Of a stretch of DNA of 46,252 nucleotides, positions 32,685-40,077 are shown one piece after another. Location: the IMG/VR virus record IMGVR_UViG_3300001242_000037, positions 1-46,252 of that record; one strand, given 5' to 3'. The notes beneath the pieces are model-generated. The model searched no databases, had not been told where the DNA came from, and was given only the letters and a program-made list of their open reading frames with translations. Numbering within the stretch: the first letter of the stretch is position 1; the number at the start of each line of letters is the position of its first letter. The position numbers and the translations under genes were made by a program. The DNA comes from a virus.

Positions 32685-33731
32685 ATGACACAGAGAACCG
32701 TAAATATTTACCTAGTACCAACCAAGGAATTGGCTCAGCAAGTTTCGTTTCAATTAGAACCCCACGCTTGTATCGAAACCGAATACGGAGATTGGGCGTT
32801 GGAAGGTACCATGTTCACAGCCAATCACCACTTGCCAAAGTATGCCGGTTATCCGGCACCTTGTATGACACCGATTAACTTAACTAACTGGTGCCTGCCG
32901 ATGGGAGCGAATATCATCATTTCCCATATCGACCTAGACACGGTTCTGGGAGTCATGGGACTGCTTGGGGAATGGTATTTTATCCCCTTGGAATTCCGCG
33001 AGGTTGCTGAATTTATCGACACTAACGGTCCGCACCATATACACAAATTTCCTGCTCATGTCCAGGACTGGTTCAACGCTTACTGGGCGTGGTCGGCACT
33101 GCCGGAGAATCGCGCACTAAGAGTAACGGAGATTACCGACGTTACCGCTACAATTCACAAGTATATCCAGTTCTTTGAATTACTGTTCGACCTGTACGCT
33201 CACAACTCGCCTCCGCTTATCGAAGAGGGCAGGGTATGGGCATCGAATATTCAGTGTGAAACCGAATCAAAACTGCTCATGGAAACAGAAAACTACCGCG
33301 TTTTCCGCACGGATAGGGTTTTCTGTGGCGCGAGTTATTATTCGCCAACGCATAAAACAATTGCGAAGGTGGTAATAAGTTTCAATACTAATTTCAACAG
33401 TATCACGGTCAGCTGCTCAGATGGTTCTCTGGACTGTCGCGCACTCGTGCAGAGACTTTGGGGTCCGACAGCAGGAGGACATAAAGGGATTGCCGGTAGT
33501 CCTAGAGGTAAGATCGTGGACGAGTACGAACTTAAACGTGCTGTCTATACAATCAAACTTATGGCAATTAGGCCAAACTTATATATGTGCCCCGCATACA
33601 CAGGGGAGTGCTACTGGGATTTTAATTGCTACCAGGATTATTGTCCTGCATATAGAAAGTGCATCGAAAGCGTTTTTGAGTGGGGAGGCACAATTAAGAT
33701 GCTCCCTACCGGTGAATTAAAACTACTCTAG
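32685..33731 (+). CDS. Possible DHH/DHHA1-like phosphoesterase
   Basis: This 348-residue protein starts at ATG after AAGGAGG. Segments recall the DHH superfamily: IIISHIDLDTVLGVMGLL (like motif I, H-x-D-x-D-x-x-x-G), EFIDTNGPHHIHKF (like the second acidic/His motif) and, near the C-terminus, RLWGPTAGGHKGIAGSPRG, which looks like the DHHA1 G-G-H-x-x-x-A-G substrate motif. Superfamily members cleave short oligonucleotides, cyclic dinucleotides or pyrophosphate. The central DHH triad is not textbook, so activity is uncertain. In a CRISPR-rich element a nuclease of small nucleotides would be interesting, but no link is shown. Confidence 0.45.
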   Translation: MTQRTVNIYLVPTKELAQQVSFQLEPHACIETEYGDWALEGTMFTANHHLPKYAGYPAPCMTPINLTNWCLPMGANIIISHIDLDTVLGVMGLLGEWYFIPLEFREVAEFIDTNGPHHIHKFPAHVQDWFNAYWAWSALPENRALRVTEITDVTATIHKYIQFFELLFDLYAHNSPPLIEEGRVWASNIQCETESKLLMETENYRVFRTDRVFCGASYYSPTHKTIAKVVISFNTNFNSITVSCSDGSLDCRALVQRLWGPTAGGHKGIAGSPRGKIVDEYELKRAVYTIKLMAIRPNLYMCPAYTGECYWDFNCYQDYCPAYRKCIESVFEWGGTIKMLPTGELKLL

Positions 33732-33802
33732 TCTCACCAGGTTCACGGCGGCACCTGGACAAAAGTCGCCTAGCAGGAAAATAAATTAGGGGAGGAATTG
33801 AG

Positions 33803-33940
33803 ATGAGTTTACAACAACCTCACGTTATATGCAAACGCTGCGAGTTCTATGAGGGTGGCTTATGTAAGCGCTATCCACCTAAGTCAGAATTCCCGAAAGT
33901 CAAACCGGATGACTGGTGCGGCGAATTTAAGGAAAGGTAG
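33803..33940 (+). CDS. 45-residue Cys-containing phage-type small protein
   Basis: ATG 33803 lies after GGGGAGG. The product has C-x-x-C (ICKRC), a third Cys in GGLCKRYPP and a final DWCGEF, a compact four-Cys pattern (C-x2-C ... C ... C) common in tiny phage and plasmid proteins of unknown role that probably bind one zinc ion. It is the last gene of the P2 operon, followed by a strong terminator. A CCAGGT/ACCTGG hairpin precedes it. Confidence 0.65.
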   Translation: MSLQQPHVICKRCEFYEGGLCKRYPPKSEFPKVKPDDWCGEFKER

Positions 33941-33944
33941 TTTA

Positions 33945-33970
33945 GCCGCCTTCGGGCGGTTTATTTTTTT
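33945..33970 (+). terminator. Terminator of the P2 operon
   Basis: CCGCC-ttcg-GGCGG hairpin followed by TTTATTTTTTTT. Confidence 0.9.
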
Positions 33971-34047
33971 TGCCCAAAAAACAAAACTCCCCTAGACGTA
34001 ATCCTAGGAGAGAGTTTTGCCGACAGTCACGTCTGACTGCCTCTGTC

Positions 34048-34345
34048 CCGCCCTGGTACGCTTTTACATAATGAGAGGCGTGGCGGGATCATATATTGGG
34101 CGAGTGCCTGCTAAAAATATTATAACAATTACCATTGGCATTTTCAAGGATTTATTTACCACTCACTTATTTTCCCCAAAACACGCATATATCAAAACGT
34201 CAACGAATAGCTTTTGAGTAACGCATTAACGAAGTTAAGAGTAACGCAAAAAAGCAGTAGGGCAGTTGTGGCCTTACTGTAAATAAGGTACAATATACCC
34301 AACAGATGCCGCCGCGCTTCCTTCACTAAAAGCGTACCAGGGCGG
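34048..34345. repeat. 19-bp perfect inverted repeat pair, 260 bases apart
   Basis: CCGCCCTGGTACGCTTTTA (34048-34066) is the exact reverse complement of TAAAAGCGTACCAGGGCGG (34327-34345). A length of 19 perfect pairs is unlikely by chance at this distance. It could be a base-pairing RNA control pair or the ends of a miniature element; no flanking target duplication is seen. Confidence 0.6.
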
Positions 34346-34430
34346 TACATGTAAGCTGTATCCAAGAGACGCAGTGCACGGCGTTGAGGATAGCATAACC
34401 CTCTTAGGTTCCTACCTGGGAGGGTTTTTG
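34301..34430 (+). ncRNA. Candidate small RNA with own promoter and terminator
   Basis: Promoter TTGTGG (34266-34271), 17 bases, TACAAT (34289-34294). The terminator has AACCCTC (34397-34403) pairing with GAGGGTT (34420-34426), an inner AGGT/ACCT stem and a TTTTTG tail. The roughly 130-base transcript has no good open frame. It contains the right arm of the 19-bp inverted repeat, so it could pair with a transcript over 34048-34066. Plasmid copy-control or type I antitoxin RNAs look like this, but no partner is identified. Confidence 0.5.
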
Positions 34431-34485
34431 CTTTGTATGGCGAATTATTACATATGTTCTTACTGGCACTAAGAACCCAAAGTAT

Positions 34486-34638
34486 CTACTTTAAGCCTTC
34501 GCGAGGCTTATTTTTTTGTTCTTTTTTAGTCTTGTCGGCTATATCTTTCGCGGCTTTGTTGATGTCGTAACTGTCGCTTGAATAGTCACCTGAACCACTT
34601 CGTATTTTCCTACTGTCTTTAATTATTGCCCAACACAT
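34486..34638 (-). CDS. 50-residue basic protein, unknown
   Basis: On the minus strand the ATG at 34638 is six to seven bases after GAGGTG. The product MCWAIIKDSRKIRSGSGDYS... ends in a lysine-rich helix (KAAKDIADKTKKEQKNKPREGLK). It is divergent to the XRE-type regulator at 34706, and the region between carries direct repeats. Real gene status rests on the ribosome site and open frame alone. Confidence 0.4.
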   Translation of the reverse strand: MCWAIIKDSRKIRSGSGDYSSDSYDINKAAKDIADKTKKEQKNKPREGLK

Positions 34639-34662
34639 AAAATCACCTCAATTTTTATTATT

Positions 34663-34693
34663 TACATAAACATTTTTGCATATACATAAACAT
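34663..34693 (+). repeat. Tandem TACATAAACAT repeat (operator)
   Basis: TACATAAACAT occurs at 34663-34673 and 34683-34693, exactly 20 bp apart, just before the ribosome site of the 34706 regulator. Two helical turns of spacing suit autoregulation by a dimer. Confidence 0.6.
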
Positions 34694-34705
34694 GGAGGTG
34701 TTTAT

Positions 34706-35104
34706 ATGTTTAAACAATTAAAGTTGCCCGGTGATATGCTTGAAACAATTGAACTGCTTTATAAGCAGACAAAGAAACACGATCCTCATTTAACAGAGTA
34801 TTTATTTCTGCAGGTTATTATTGACCAATGGCTAAAGCTATATCAGGCAAATACTAAGCAAGAACAATTTCATAAAGATAAATCTATCCTCAAAAATGAT
34901 CTGAAGATGGCTATACAGCTAAGCGGCAAAACGCAACGTCAAATAGCGCAAGAGACCGGAATAAACTATACCTATTTATCACAAGTTATACATGGCAAAT
35001 ATGAGCCATCTATTACAGTAGTTTTGCTTTTAGCAAAAGCGTTAAACTACCCATCAACGAAAATAGAAGAACTCTTCTTCTTAGAGCCTGCACCTGAGGT
35101 ATAA
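34706..35104 (+). CDS. XRE-family regulator with extra N-terminal helical domain
   Basis: ATG 34706 follows GGAGGTG. The 132-residue protein has an N-terminal 60-residue helical part (LKLPGDMLETIELLYKQTKKHDPHLTEYLFLQVIIDQWLKL), possibly an oligomerisation or ribbon-helix-helix-like domain. A standard XRE helix-turn-helix follows (LKMAIQLSGKTQRQIAQETGINYTYLSQVIHGKYEPSITVVLLLAKAL, residues about 72-120). It precedes the iteron-rich region and the conjugation-like genes, so it probably controls them as well as itself through the 20-bp repeat upstream. Confidence 0.8.
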   Translation: MFKQLKLPGDMLETIELLYKQTKKHDPHLTEYLFLQVIIDQWLKLYQANTKQEQFHKDKSILKNDLKMAIQLSGKTQRQIAQETGINYTYLSQVIHGKYEPSITVVLLLAKALNYPSTKIEELFFLEPAPEV

Positions 35105-35165
35105 AATACCAGGGCGCAGGCTCTATTTTTATGTAATACGGGACAGGCAGTGTCTCATAAACTTC

Positions 35166-35471
35166 TGTTAAACACAAAAGATTTAGGGTATACGCAAAAT
35201 GTTTAACAAATACCAAAATGTTAAACGGGGGTGACACGTTGAGGACCTTTGTAGCCACCAGGTTAAACCCAAAAAAAGATTGTGACATAATTAGTGCCAT
35301 TAACGGGATAGAGTCGGGGGAACTATCCAGATTAATCAGGAAAGGCCTTAGATTGGTGTTAAACAGCAGGAAGGATGTTGTTAAACAATCGGGATCGGTT
35401 TTTATCACCCAGCAGCAAGTTGTTAAACAGTCGGATCAAACTTTAACTTATCATCAATCAACTGTTAAACA
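35166..35471. repeat. Seven iteron-like TGTTAAACA boxes
   Basis: TGTTAAACA lies at 35166, 35357, 35379, 35421 and 35463, an inverted copy at 35200, and an 8/9 match at 35219. The last three are exactly 42 bp apart and sit inside the 35239 gene, where they encode a [VT]VKQ peptide repeat. The set resembles replication or partition iterons. Confidence 0.65.
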
Positions 35472-35535
35472 GCCGGCCAAATCAGCCCCAGAACAGCAAA
35501 AAAACCAGCCTGAAAAGCTGGTTTGGAAGTTATAG
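35239..35535 (+). CDS. Small DNA-binding-like protein with 14-residue VKQ repeats
   Basis: A TTG at 35239 is eight bases after GGGGGTG; an ATG at 35218 lies inside an iteron box without a ribosome site. The 98-residue protein starts with RTFVATRLNPKKDCDIISAINGIESGELSRLIRKGLRLVL, a strand-helix-helix pattern like ribbon-helix-helix plasmid proteins (relaxosome accessory or partition factors). The C-terminal half has three 14-residue units beginning VVKQ, VVKQ, TVKQ. The gene overlaps its likely DNA targets. It is the first gene in the conjugation-like module. Confidence 0.55.
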   Translation: MRTFVATRLNPKKDCDIISAINGIESGELSRLIRKGLRLVLNSRKDVVKQSGSVFITQQQVVKQSDQTLTYHQSTVKQPAKSAPEQQKNQPEKLVWKL

Positions 35536-35620
35536 GTCGCCTATCGTGTTGTGTTACAACACTTTATTCACGGGAAGGCAAAAAGATTCCTGTTTTTCTA
35601 AAGAGGGAGGAATTTATTTT

Positions 35621-35968
35621 ATGGTAGTTGTTTTTAGACTAGGTAAGACTGGTCGGCTTATTAAACACATAGAGAGAAACAAGAAAATTTATATTACCAT
35701 AGGCTATGCTTTGGCTACATCCGTCTTACTGAATCCAAGTACGGCCTTTGCTGATATTAACAGTGGTGGCAAGGCAATACACGCAAAGCTATGCTCAGTT
35801 GGTAAGTGGGTTATCGTAGTCAAAGGAACCATAGATACTATTCAGTCGGTAATGAATGGCGATTTCCAGACAGCTAAGAAGATGTTTTTCTCATATCTAT
35901 TATGTTTCGCGGTCATGTTAGGCCTTCCCTGGAGTTTGGAGCAGGTCGAGGGGGTATTTAAACGATGA
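35621..35968 (+). CDS. Signal-peptide, two-helix membrane protein (VirB2/TrbC pilin-like)
   Basis: ATG 35621 follows GAGGGAGG. The 115-residue product has a hydrophobic leader ending in AFA (residues about 28-45), then a hydrophobic segment (GKWVIVVKGTIDTIQSVM) and a membrane helix (MFFSYLLCFAVMLGLPWSL). Signal peptide plus two hydrophobic segments in about 100 residues is the layout of VirB2/TrbC pilins of type IV secretion. It overlaps the next small membrane gene by four bases, and a VirD4/VirB4-like ATPase comes next. Confidence 0.5.
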   Translation: MVVVFRLGKTGRLIKHIERNKKIYITIGYALATSVLLNPSTAFADINSGGKAIHAKLCSVGKWVIVVKGTIDTIQSVMNGDFQTAKKMFFSYLLCFAVMLGLPWSLEQVEGVFKR

Positions 35969-36174
35969 AAGAGGCTTTTAAAGAAGCTATCATAGAGCTA
36001 TTAAAAACTGCCTTCGGTTCTCTTGGTCATTGGATAACCGGAGCCAGTTATAGTTTAGCGCTAGTAGGTGGCACAATTTCAGTATTGCTTTACGTGGCTG
36101 GCTGGTCAAAAGGGATGCGCTGGGTAGGTATTTTGATGGTTGTTCATGTCATTTTAAAAACTATCTTTGGTTAG
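35965..36174 (+). CDS. Small membrane protein of the conjugation-like module
   Basis: This 69-residue protein starts ATGA-coupled to the gene before. It has two hydrophobic helices (ASYSLALVGGTISVLLYVAGW and GILMVVHVILKTIF) after an amphipathic N-terminus (KEAFKEAIIELLKTAFGSLGHW). Small two-helix proteins of this type accompany coupling ATPases in Bacillota conjugative elements (VirB3-like or PrgF/PrgI-like), but no specific family is assigned. Confidence 0.5.
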   Translation: MKEAFKEAIIELLKTAFGSLGHWITGASYSLALVGGTISVLLYVAGWSKGMRWVGILMVVHVILKTIFG

Positions 36175-36177
36175 GAG

Positions 36178-38526
36178 GTGCCTGGCCTGGAGCTTAAAAA
36201 CATAATTCAGATTATGCGGCCGGAATATGTTTATCTTAAACTAACCCCTAATAATTCCATCCGAAACAATTCAACACATAAATTAGCAAGGTCAATAAAC
36301 TCCCTCTATAAAAACATTTTGCAAAATATCAAGCGCAGGGAGTTAAAATGCATCAATGTTGCCGGGAGAGAGTTTTTGCTCAACTCCAAATACTCATTAA
36401 CCATAAATTCCAAAGTATCTTATTTCATCTACATTGAAAAAGGGAAAATAGAGTTTTATTTCATAGTCCCAAAGCAATACGTGGGTGTTATCAAGGAAAA
36501 GATTAATGATGTTTGGCCGGGAGTGACGGTTACACAGGTAATTGAGATTCCAGCGTTCAGCGGTGCTGCTATAAAACATCAATTGGTATATACTAAAGAG
36601 GATGGTCTAAGCTTAGCAACCGACAGAAGAGGCAATGAACTTTTAGAGAGCAACCTTAATATTATTGACGTTATGGAGCATGGGGACCGGGTAGGAATAT
36701 TCTACAATTTTATGCCAACCTCACAGCACGGATGGCGCAGTTCATATAAAGCAACAATAGACACTTTATCTAAAAATATGCCGGTTGACCGTAATAAGTT
36801 TGGTCCTGGATATCTATTTAAAGCTGCGGTTGGGGTAGTTGCAGGCACTGCCAAAGACTTAGGAGGGGTATTTGCCGGTGCCACTCCGGGAAGTTTAATC
36901 AATAAGGATAATCTGCTATTTGCGGAAACGCTTAAACAGTTTAATAATTCCCGTAAAATTTCGGATGCCACCGTCAGGAAGGGCAACGATATAGTTTTAA
37001 ATACACAAATACTTATCCTCAGTGAAAGCAAAGACAGGTTAAGGCAGCGCAACAATGCCAAGAGCCTGGCGCAAAGCTTTGATGCAATCTCCGAGGATAA
37101 TTCACTAATACATAAGCCGCACAATAAGAAATTCAACCCTTTAGGGTTTTCGATAAATGGCGCAGAGATAAATAAATTCGGTTCGGCTGAGTGTTCAAAC
37201 TTTATTTCCTTGCCAGGCAGGGAGTTGCTTGAAAAATACAGTTTTATAGATAAGGTGCAGACACAGGAAACGCAGGTGCCAGAGGACTTGCAATATGGCG
37301 TTATGTGCCTGGGCGAGAATACTTGCAAGGGCCATAAGCAAGCTGCCTACCTCAGTACGGATTTTGATTACAGAATGCTTAGCCTGGTATTAATTGGTCC
37401 GAACCGGGCAGGTAAGTCGAAGTTTTTGGCCAACATTCCAAAGAACGCCATAGATGAAGGGGAATGTGTGATAATCCCTGACTATATCGGCAGTTGCCAG
37501 CTCAGCTCTGAGATAGCAGGCTGCATCGACAAAGAAAAAGTCCTTGAGGTTCACTGTGATAACTGGGATACCCTGCAGGGCCTTGGGTACAATGAAGTGC
37601 CTCACAGCAGCAATCCTTTTGTGCAGTATAAAAACGCCAAAGAGCAGACAGCACTTTTAATGACCCTGGTTGACAGCATTAACTCCGATGATGCCAATTT
37701 TACCGCCAGGATGGGACGTTATTTTGAGGCAGCCTCATTAGCCGTGTTTTTATCAGGCGGCAGCATTAAAGACGTATTTTCTGTACTAATGAACCATAGA
37801 GTTAGAGAGGAATTTATTGATAAGATACCAAGAGCGCAGATGGAGAATATGCGTGAGTATATTGATTATTTAGACGAACTTAACCAGATTGAAAAGGGTA
37901 AAGTGGCTGGCACCAGGGCGCATCTTATTACCGGTGCCATTGACCGACTGCAGAAATTGAAGGTGAATGCTTACCTTGAAATGATGCTGAAGAAGGGTAC
38001 CGAGGACAATATTGATCTAGTTAAGGAAATGCAAAAAAATCAGCTAATAGTTATCAAGATGCCCCAGCGCATGTTTTTGACCGACAACGAGAAAGATGTG
38101 TATGTAACCTACTGGTTGACTAAAATATGGCTATCTCTGCAAATCAGGGAGGATCAGGTAAAGGATCGCGATAAGATGGTTAAGGTTAATCTGATAATAG
38201 ACGAACTATATCAGGTTAGTAATGCTGAAAAATTCTTGACCAAGAAGTTGAGCCAGCTTCCTAAGTTCAATATTAAGCCTATTATTAGCTGTCACTACTT
38301 AAACCAGATCAAAATAATCCGGGAGGAATTGCGAAGTGCAAATGCCTCATATATGTTAATTGCCGGGTGCGATAAGAAAAACTTTGAAGAACTGAAAAGC
38401 GAGTTATATCCATTTACGGAGGAAGACTTATTGAGCTTGCAAAGGTACCATAGTTTGAATTTAATAAAATGCAACAATGGTTATGGTAAGTTTATTACCC
38501 GCTTGCCGAAGCCGCTTAAAGCGTGA
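36178..38526 (+). CDS. VirD4/VirB4-type DNA-translocation ATPase
   Basis: This 782-residue protein has Walker A GPNRAGKS near residues 406-413 and Walker B NLIIDELYQ near 670, then a LSQLPKFNIKPIISCHYLNQ sensor-type strand, as in FtsK/VirD4/VirB4 ATPases that move DNA or protein across membranes. The first 380 residues are a separate soluble domain (FIYIEKGKIEFYFIVPKQYVGVIKEKI...) seen in Bacillota conjugation proteins. No transmembrane start is obvious, so membrane docking may depend on the two small genes before it. GTG 36178 overlaps its own AGGAGG; the CTG at 36187 has better spacing and may be the true start. Confidence 0.75.
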   Translation: MPGLELKNIIQIMRPEYVYLKLTPNNSIRNNSTHKLARSINSLYKNILQNIKRRELKCINVAGREFLLNSKYSLTINSKVSYFIYIEKGKIEFYFIVPKQYVGVIKEKINDVWPGVTVTQVIEIPAFSGAAIKHQLVYTKEDGLSLATDRRGNELLESNLNIIDVMEHGDRVGIFYNFMPTSQHGWRSSYKATIDTLSKNMPVDRNKFGPGYLFKAAVGVVAGTAKDLGGVFAGATPGSLINKDNLLFAETLKQFNNSRKISDATVRKGNDIVLNTQILILSESKDRLRQRNNAKSLAQSFDAISEDNSLIHKPHNKKFNPLGFSINGAEINKFGSAECSNFISLPGRELLEKYSFIDKVQTQETQVPEDLQYGVMCLGENTCKGHKQAAYLSTDFDYRMLSLVLIGPNRAGKSKFLANIPKNAIDEGECVIIPDYIGSCQLSSEIAGCIDKEKVLEVHCDNWDTLQGLGYNEVPHSSNPFVQYKNAKEQTALLMTLVDSINSDDANFTARMGRYFEAASLAVFLSGGSIKDVFSVLMNHRVREEFIDKIPRAQMENMREYIDYLDELNQIEKGKVAGTRAHLITGAIDRLQKLKVNAYLEMMLKKGTEDNIDLVKEMQKNQLIVIKMPQRMFLTDNEKDVYVTYWLTKIWLSLQIREDQVKDRDKMVKVNLIIDELYQVSNAEKFLTKKLSQLPKFNIKPIISCHYLNQIKIIREELRSANASYMLIAGCDKKNFEELKSELYPFTEEDLLSLQRYHSLNLIKCNNGYGKFITRLPKPLKA

Positions 38527-38551
38527 CCATTGATTCTACTGGCTTTGTTCG

Positions 38552-38601
38552 GTTGTCGGTTATGTATAGTACGGGAAAGCTAACTATACATAACCGACAA
38601 C
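38552..38601. repeat. 50-bp palindrome with perfect 19-bp arms (candidate att site or bidirectional terminator)
   Basis: GTTGTCGGTTATGTATAGT (38552-38570) and its exact reverse complement (38583-38601) flank 12 bases (ACGGGAAAGCTA). It lies between the ATPase stop and the serine integrase stop. Large serine integrases use att sites of about 40-50 bp with inverted symmetry, often beside their gene. Absence of U-tracts argues against a simple terminator. Confidence 0.55.
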
Positions 38602-38604
38602 TAA

Positions 38605-40077
38605 TTAACTACGGTAAGCAATTGTAATATCGTCCACACTAACTACTTCTATGTGGTCAATGATAGTCTGCAGCAGTGCCTTAGCTTTAACCGGATCCGT
38701 CTCCTCTAACAAAGCTGCAGCTATCTTTTGGCGCTGCCCTGTCCTGGCCGCTATTTCTTCTGGAGTAACCTGACCTTCAATTTGCGCCTTAAGCCGGTCG
38801 ATGTCTTTTCCTAAACTCTCTCTTTGTTCCGCAATAGATGCCTTCCGCTCTGAAAAGAAGTCAAGATCATAATCTCCCCGCTCATAGGCCTCTGCAGCTC
38901 TCAATGTCATCAGCTTTAGTTTGTCCATTTCCTTATGCTTAAAAGCCAGCTCCTCTTTAAGCAAGCCAATATTGGACGGTATTTCTTCCCTGCCAACAAC
39001 GGAAACTCCCTGGGTGGCCAACTCCTGAATATCGTTTAGCACCAGTGCTTCTAGTTCATTAGCCTTGATATACAACTGATTACAAGTACCCAGGCCGCGA
39101 GTAGAGTAATTATTACATACATAGTACCTGTACTCCCAAAAGCCTTCTTTAGCCTTCTTCTTGCGTGCATAACGGCCAATCATGGTCGCACTCTTACATA
39201 TACCGCAGCGAAGCAAGCCAGAAAGTAGGTAAAAGGAGTTCTGAGCCCGACCACTAATGTCACCTTTCCTTATACGCCTCTCCTGCACCTTTTTCCAAGT
39301 CTCAGGATCAATGATAGGCGGGTGGTTGTTTTCTACCCGTATAACGTCCCAGGTGAACGTACCGGTATACACTTCGTTCTTTATTATCTCCTTAACAGAT
39401 ACGTGGGCCCAGGTGTTTCCGCGTAGGCTTTTTAAACCCATGCTGTTTAAATGTTCAGCTATAGCCCGTAAGCCTAAATTTTGTTCCAGGTACATGGAAA
39501 ATATCATCCTGACCATGCGGGCTTCTTCTTCGTTTATCACAAATCCATTAGGTCCTATATCGTACCCAAGGGGACGGCGACACATATGCTTTCCCTGCTT
39601 TGCCCGCTCAATCATTCCTCCAATAACTTTACTAGCAAGCTGCTTGCGAAAATATTCACTAAATGCAGACAGAATATGCATTTGTAACTGACCTTGTGCG
39701 GTTGTTGTATCAAACCCGTCATGGATAGAAATAAAAGCTACTCCCAGTTTGTCCAGTTCATCAACAAAAAGCAGTGTATCCAGCATTGAACGGGCAAGTC
39801 GGTCTAGTTCGTGAACTATAACAACAGAAATACCATAGTCAGTGATGAATTTTATTACGGATGCTCGCTCCTTGGATGTGCCAGAAAGCACCTTAGCTCC
39901 GCTCTGTACAAACTCAAAGAAATGTACCAGGTCAAGGCCCCTGGCTTTGCACTCCTGGGCTATATGGGTTCGCTGGTGAGGAATGGAGTATCTGTCTTCC
40001 GTGGCCTGTTCTGCTGTTGACACTCTGACTATGGCAATAGCCCGGTTGTTGATTATTTTGTTATTCTGCTTTTTCAT
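38605..40077 (-). CDS. Large serine recombinase (phage/ICE integrase)
   Basis: This 490-residue protein on the minus strand has ATG 40077 after GAGGTG. The resolvase domain shows AIVRVSTAEQ with the nucleophile Ser20 and Arg18, then HELDRLARS with R93/R96 and the Q-L-Q-M-H-I-L-S-A-F-S-E helix start. A recombinase domain follows (RRPLGYDIGPNGFVINEEEARMVRMIFSMYLE), then a zinc ribbon (LLRCGICKSATMIG ... YVCNNY...LGTCNQ) and a C-terminal coiled coil (about 370-455). It inserts DNA at att sites; the 50-bp palindrome three bases beyond its stop is a candidate. It is the likelier integrase of this element than the recombinase at position 1. Confidence 0.95.
   Translation of the reverse strand: MKKQNNKIINNRAIAIVRVSTAEQATEDRYSIPHQRTHIAQECKARGLDLVHFFEFVQSGAKVLSGTSKERASVIKFITDYGISVVIVHELDRLARSMLDTLLFVDELDKLGVAFISIHDGFDTTTAQGQLQMHILSAFSEYFRKQLASKVIGGMIERAKQGKHMCRRPLGYDIGPNGFVINEEEARMVRMIFSMYLEQNLGLRAIAEHLNSMGLKSLRGNTWAHVSVKEIIKNEVYTGTFTWDVIRVENNHPPIIDPETWKKVQERRIRKGDISGRAQNSFYLLSGLLRCGICKSATMIGRYARKKKAKEGFWEYRYYVCNNYSTRGLGTCNQLYIKANELEALVLNDIQELATQGVSVVGREEIPSNIGLLKEELAFKHKEMDKLKLMTLRAAEAYERGDYDLDFFSERKASIAEQRESLGKDIDRLKAQIEGQVTPEEIAARTGQRQKIAAALLEETDPVKAKALLQTIIDHIEVVSVDDITIAYRS

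Larger units (their letters stand above)
33971..34485. other. 515-base region without a convincing gene
   Basis: It holds a hairpin at 33980-34018, a 19-bp inverted repeat pair (34048-34066 and 34327-34345), an AT-rich stretch with two GAGTAACGCA copies (about 34216 and 34241), a promoter and a candidate small RNA. A 66-codon open frame at 34017 has no ribosome site and overlaps one repeat arm, so it is not called. Confidence 0.5.
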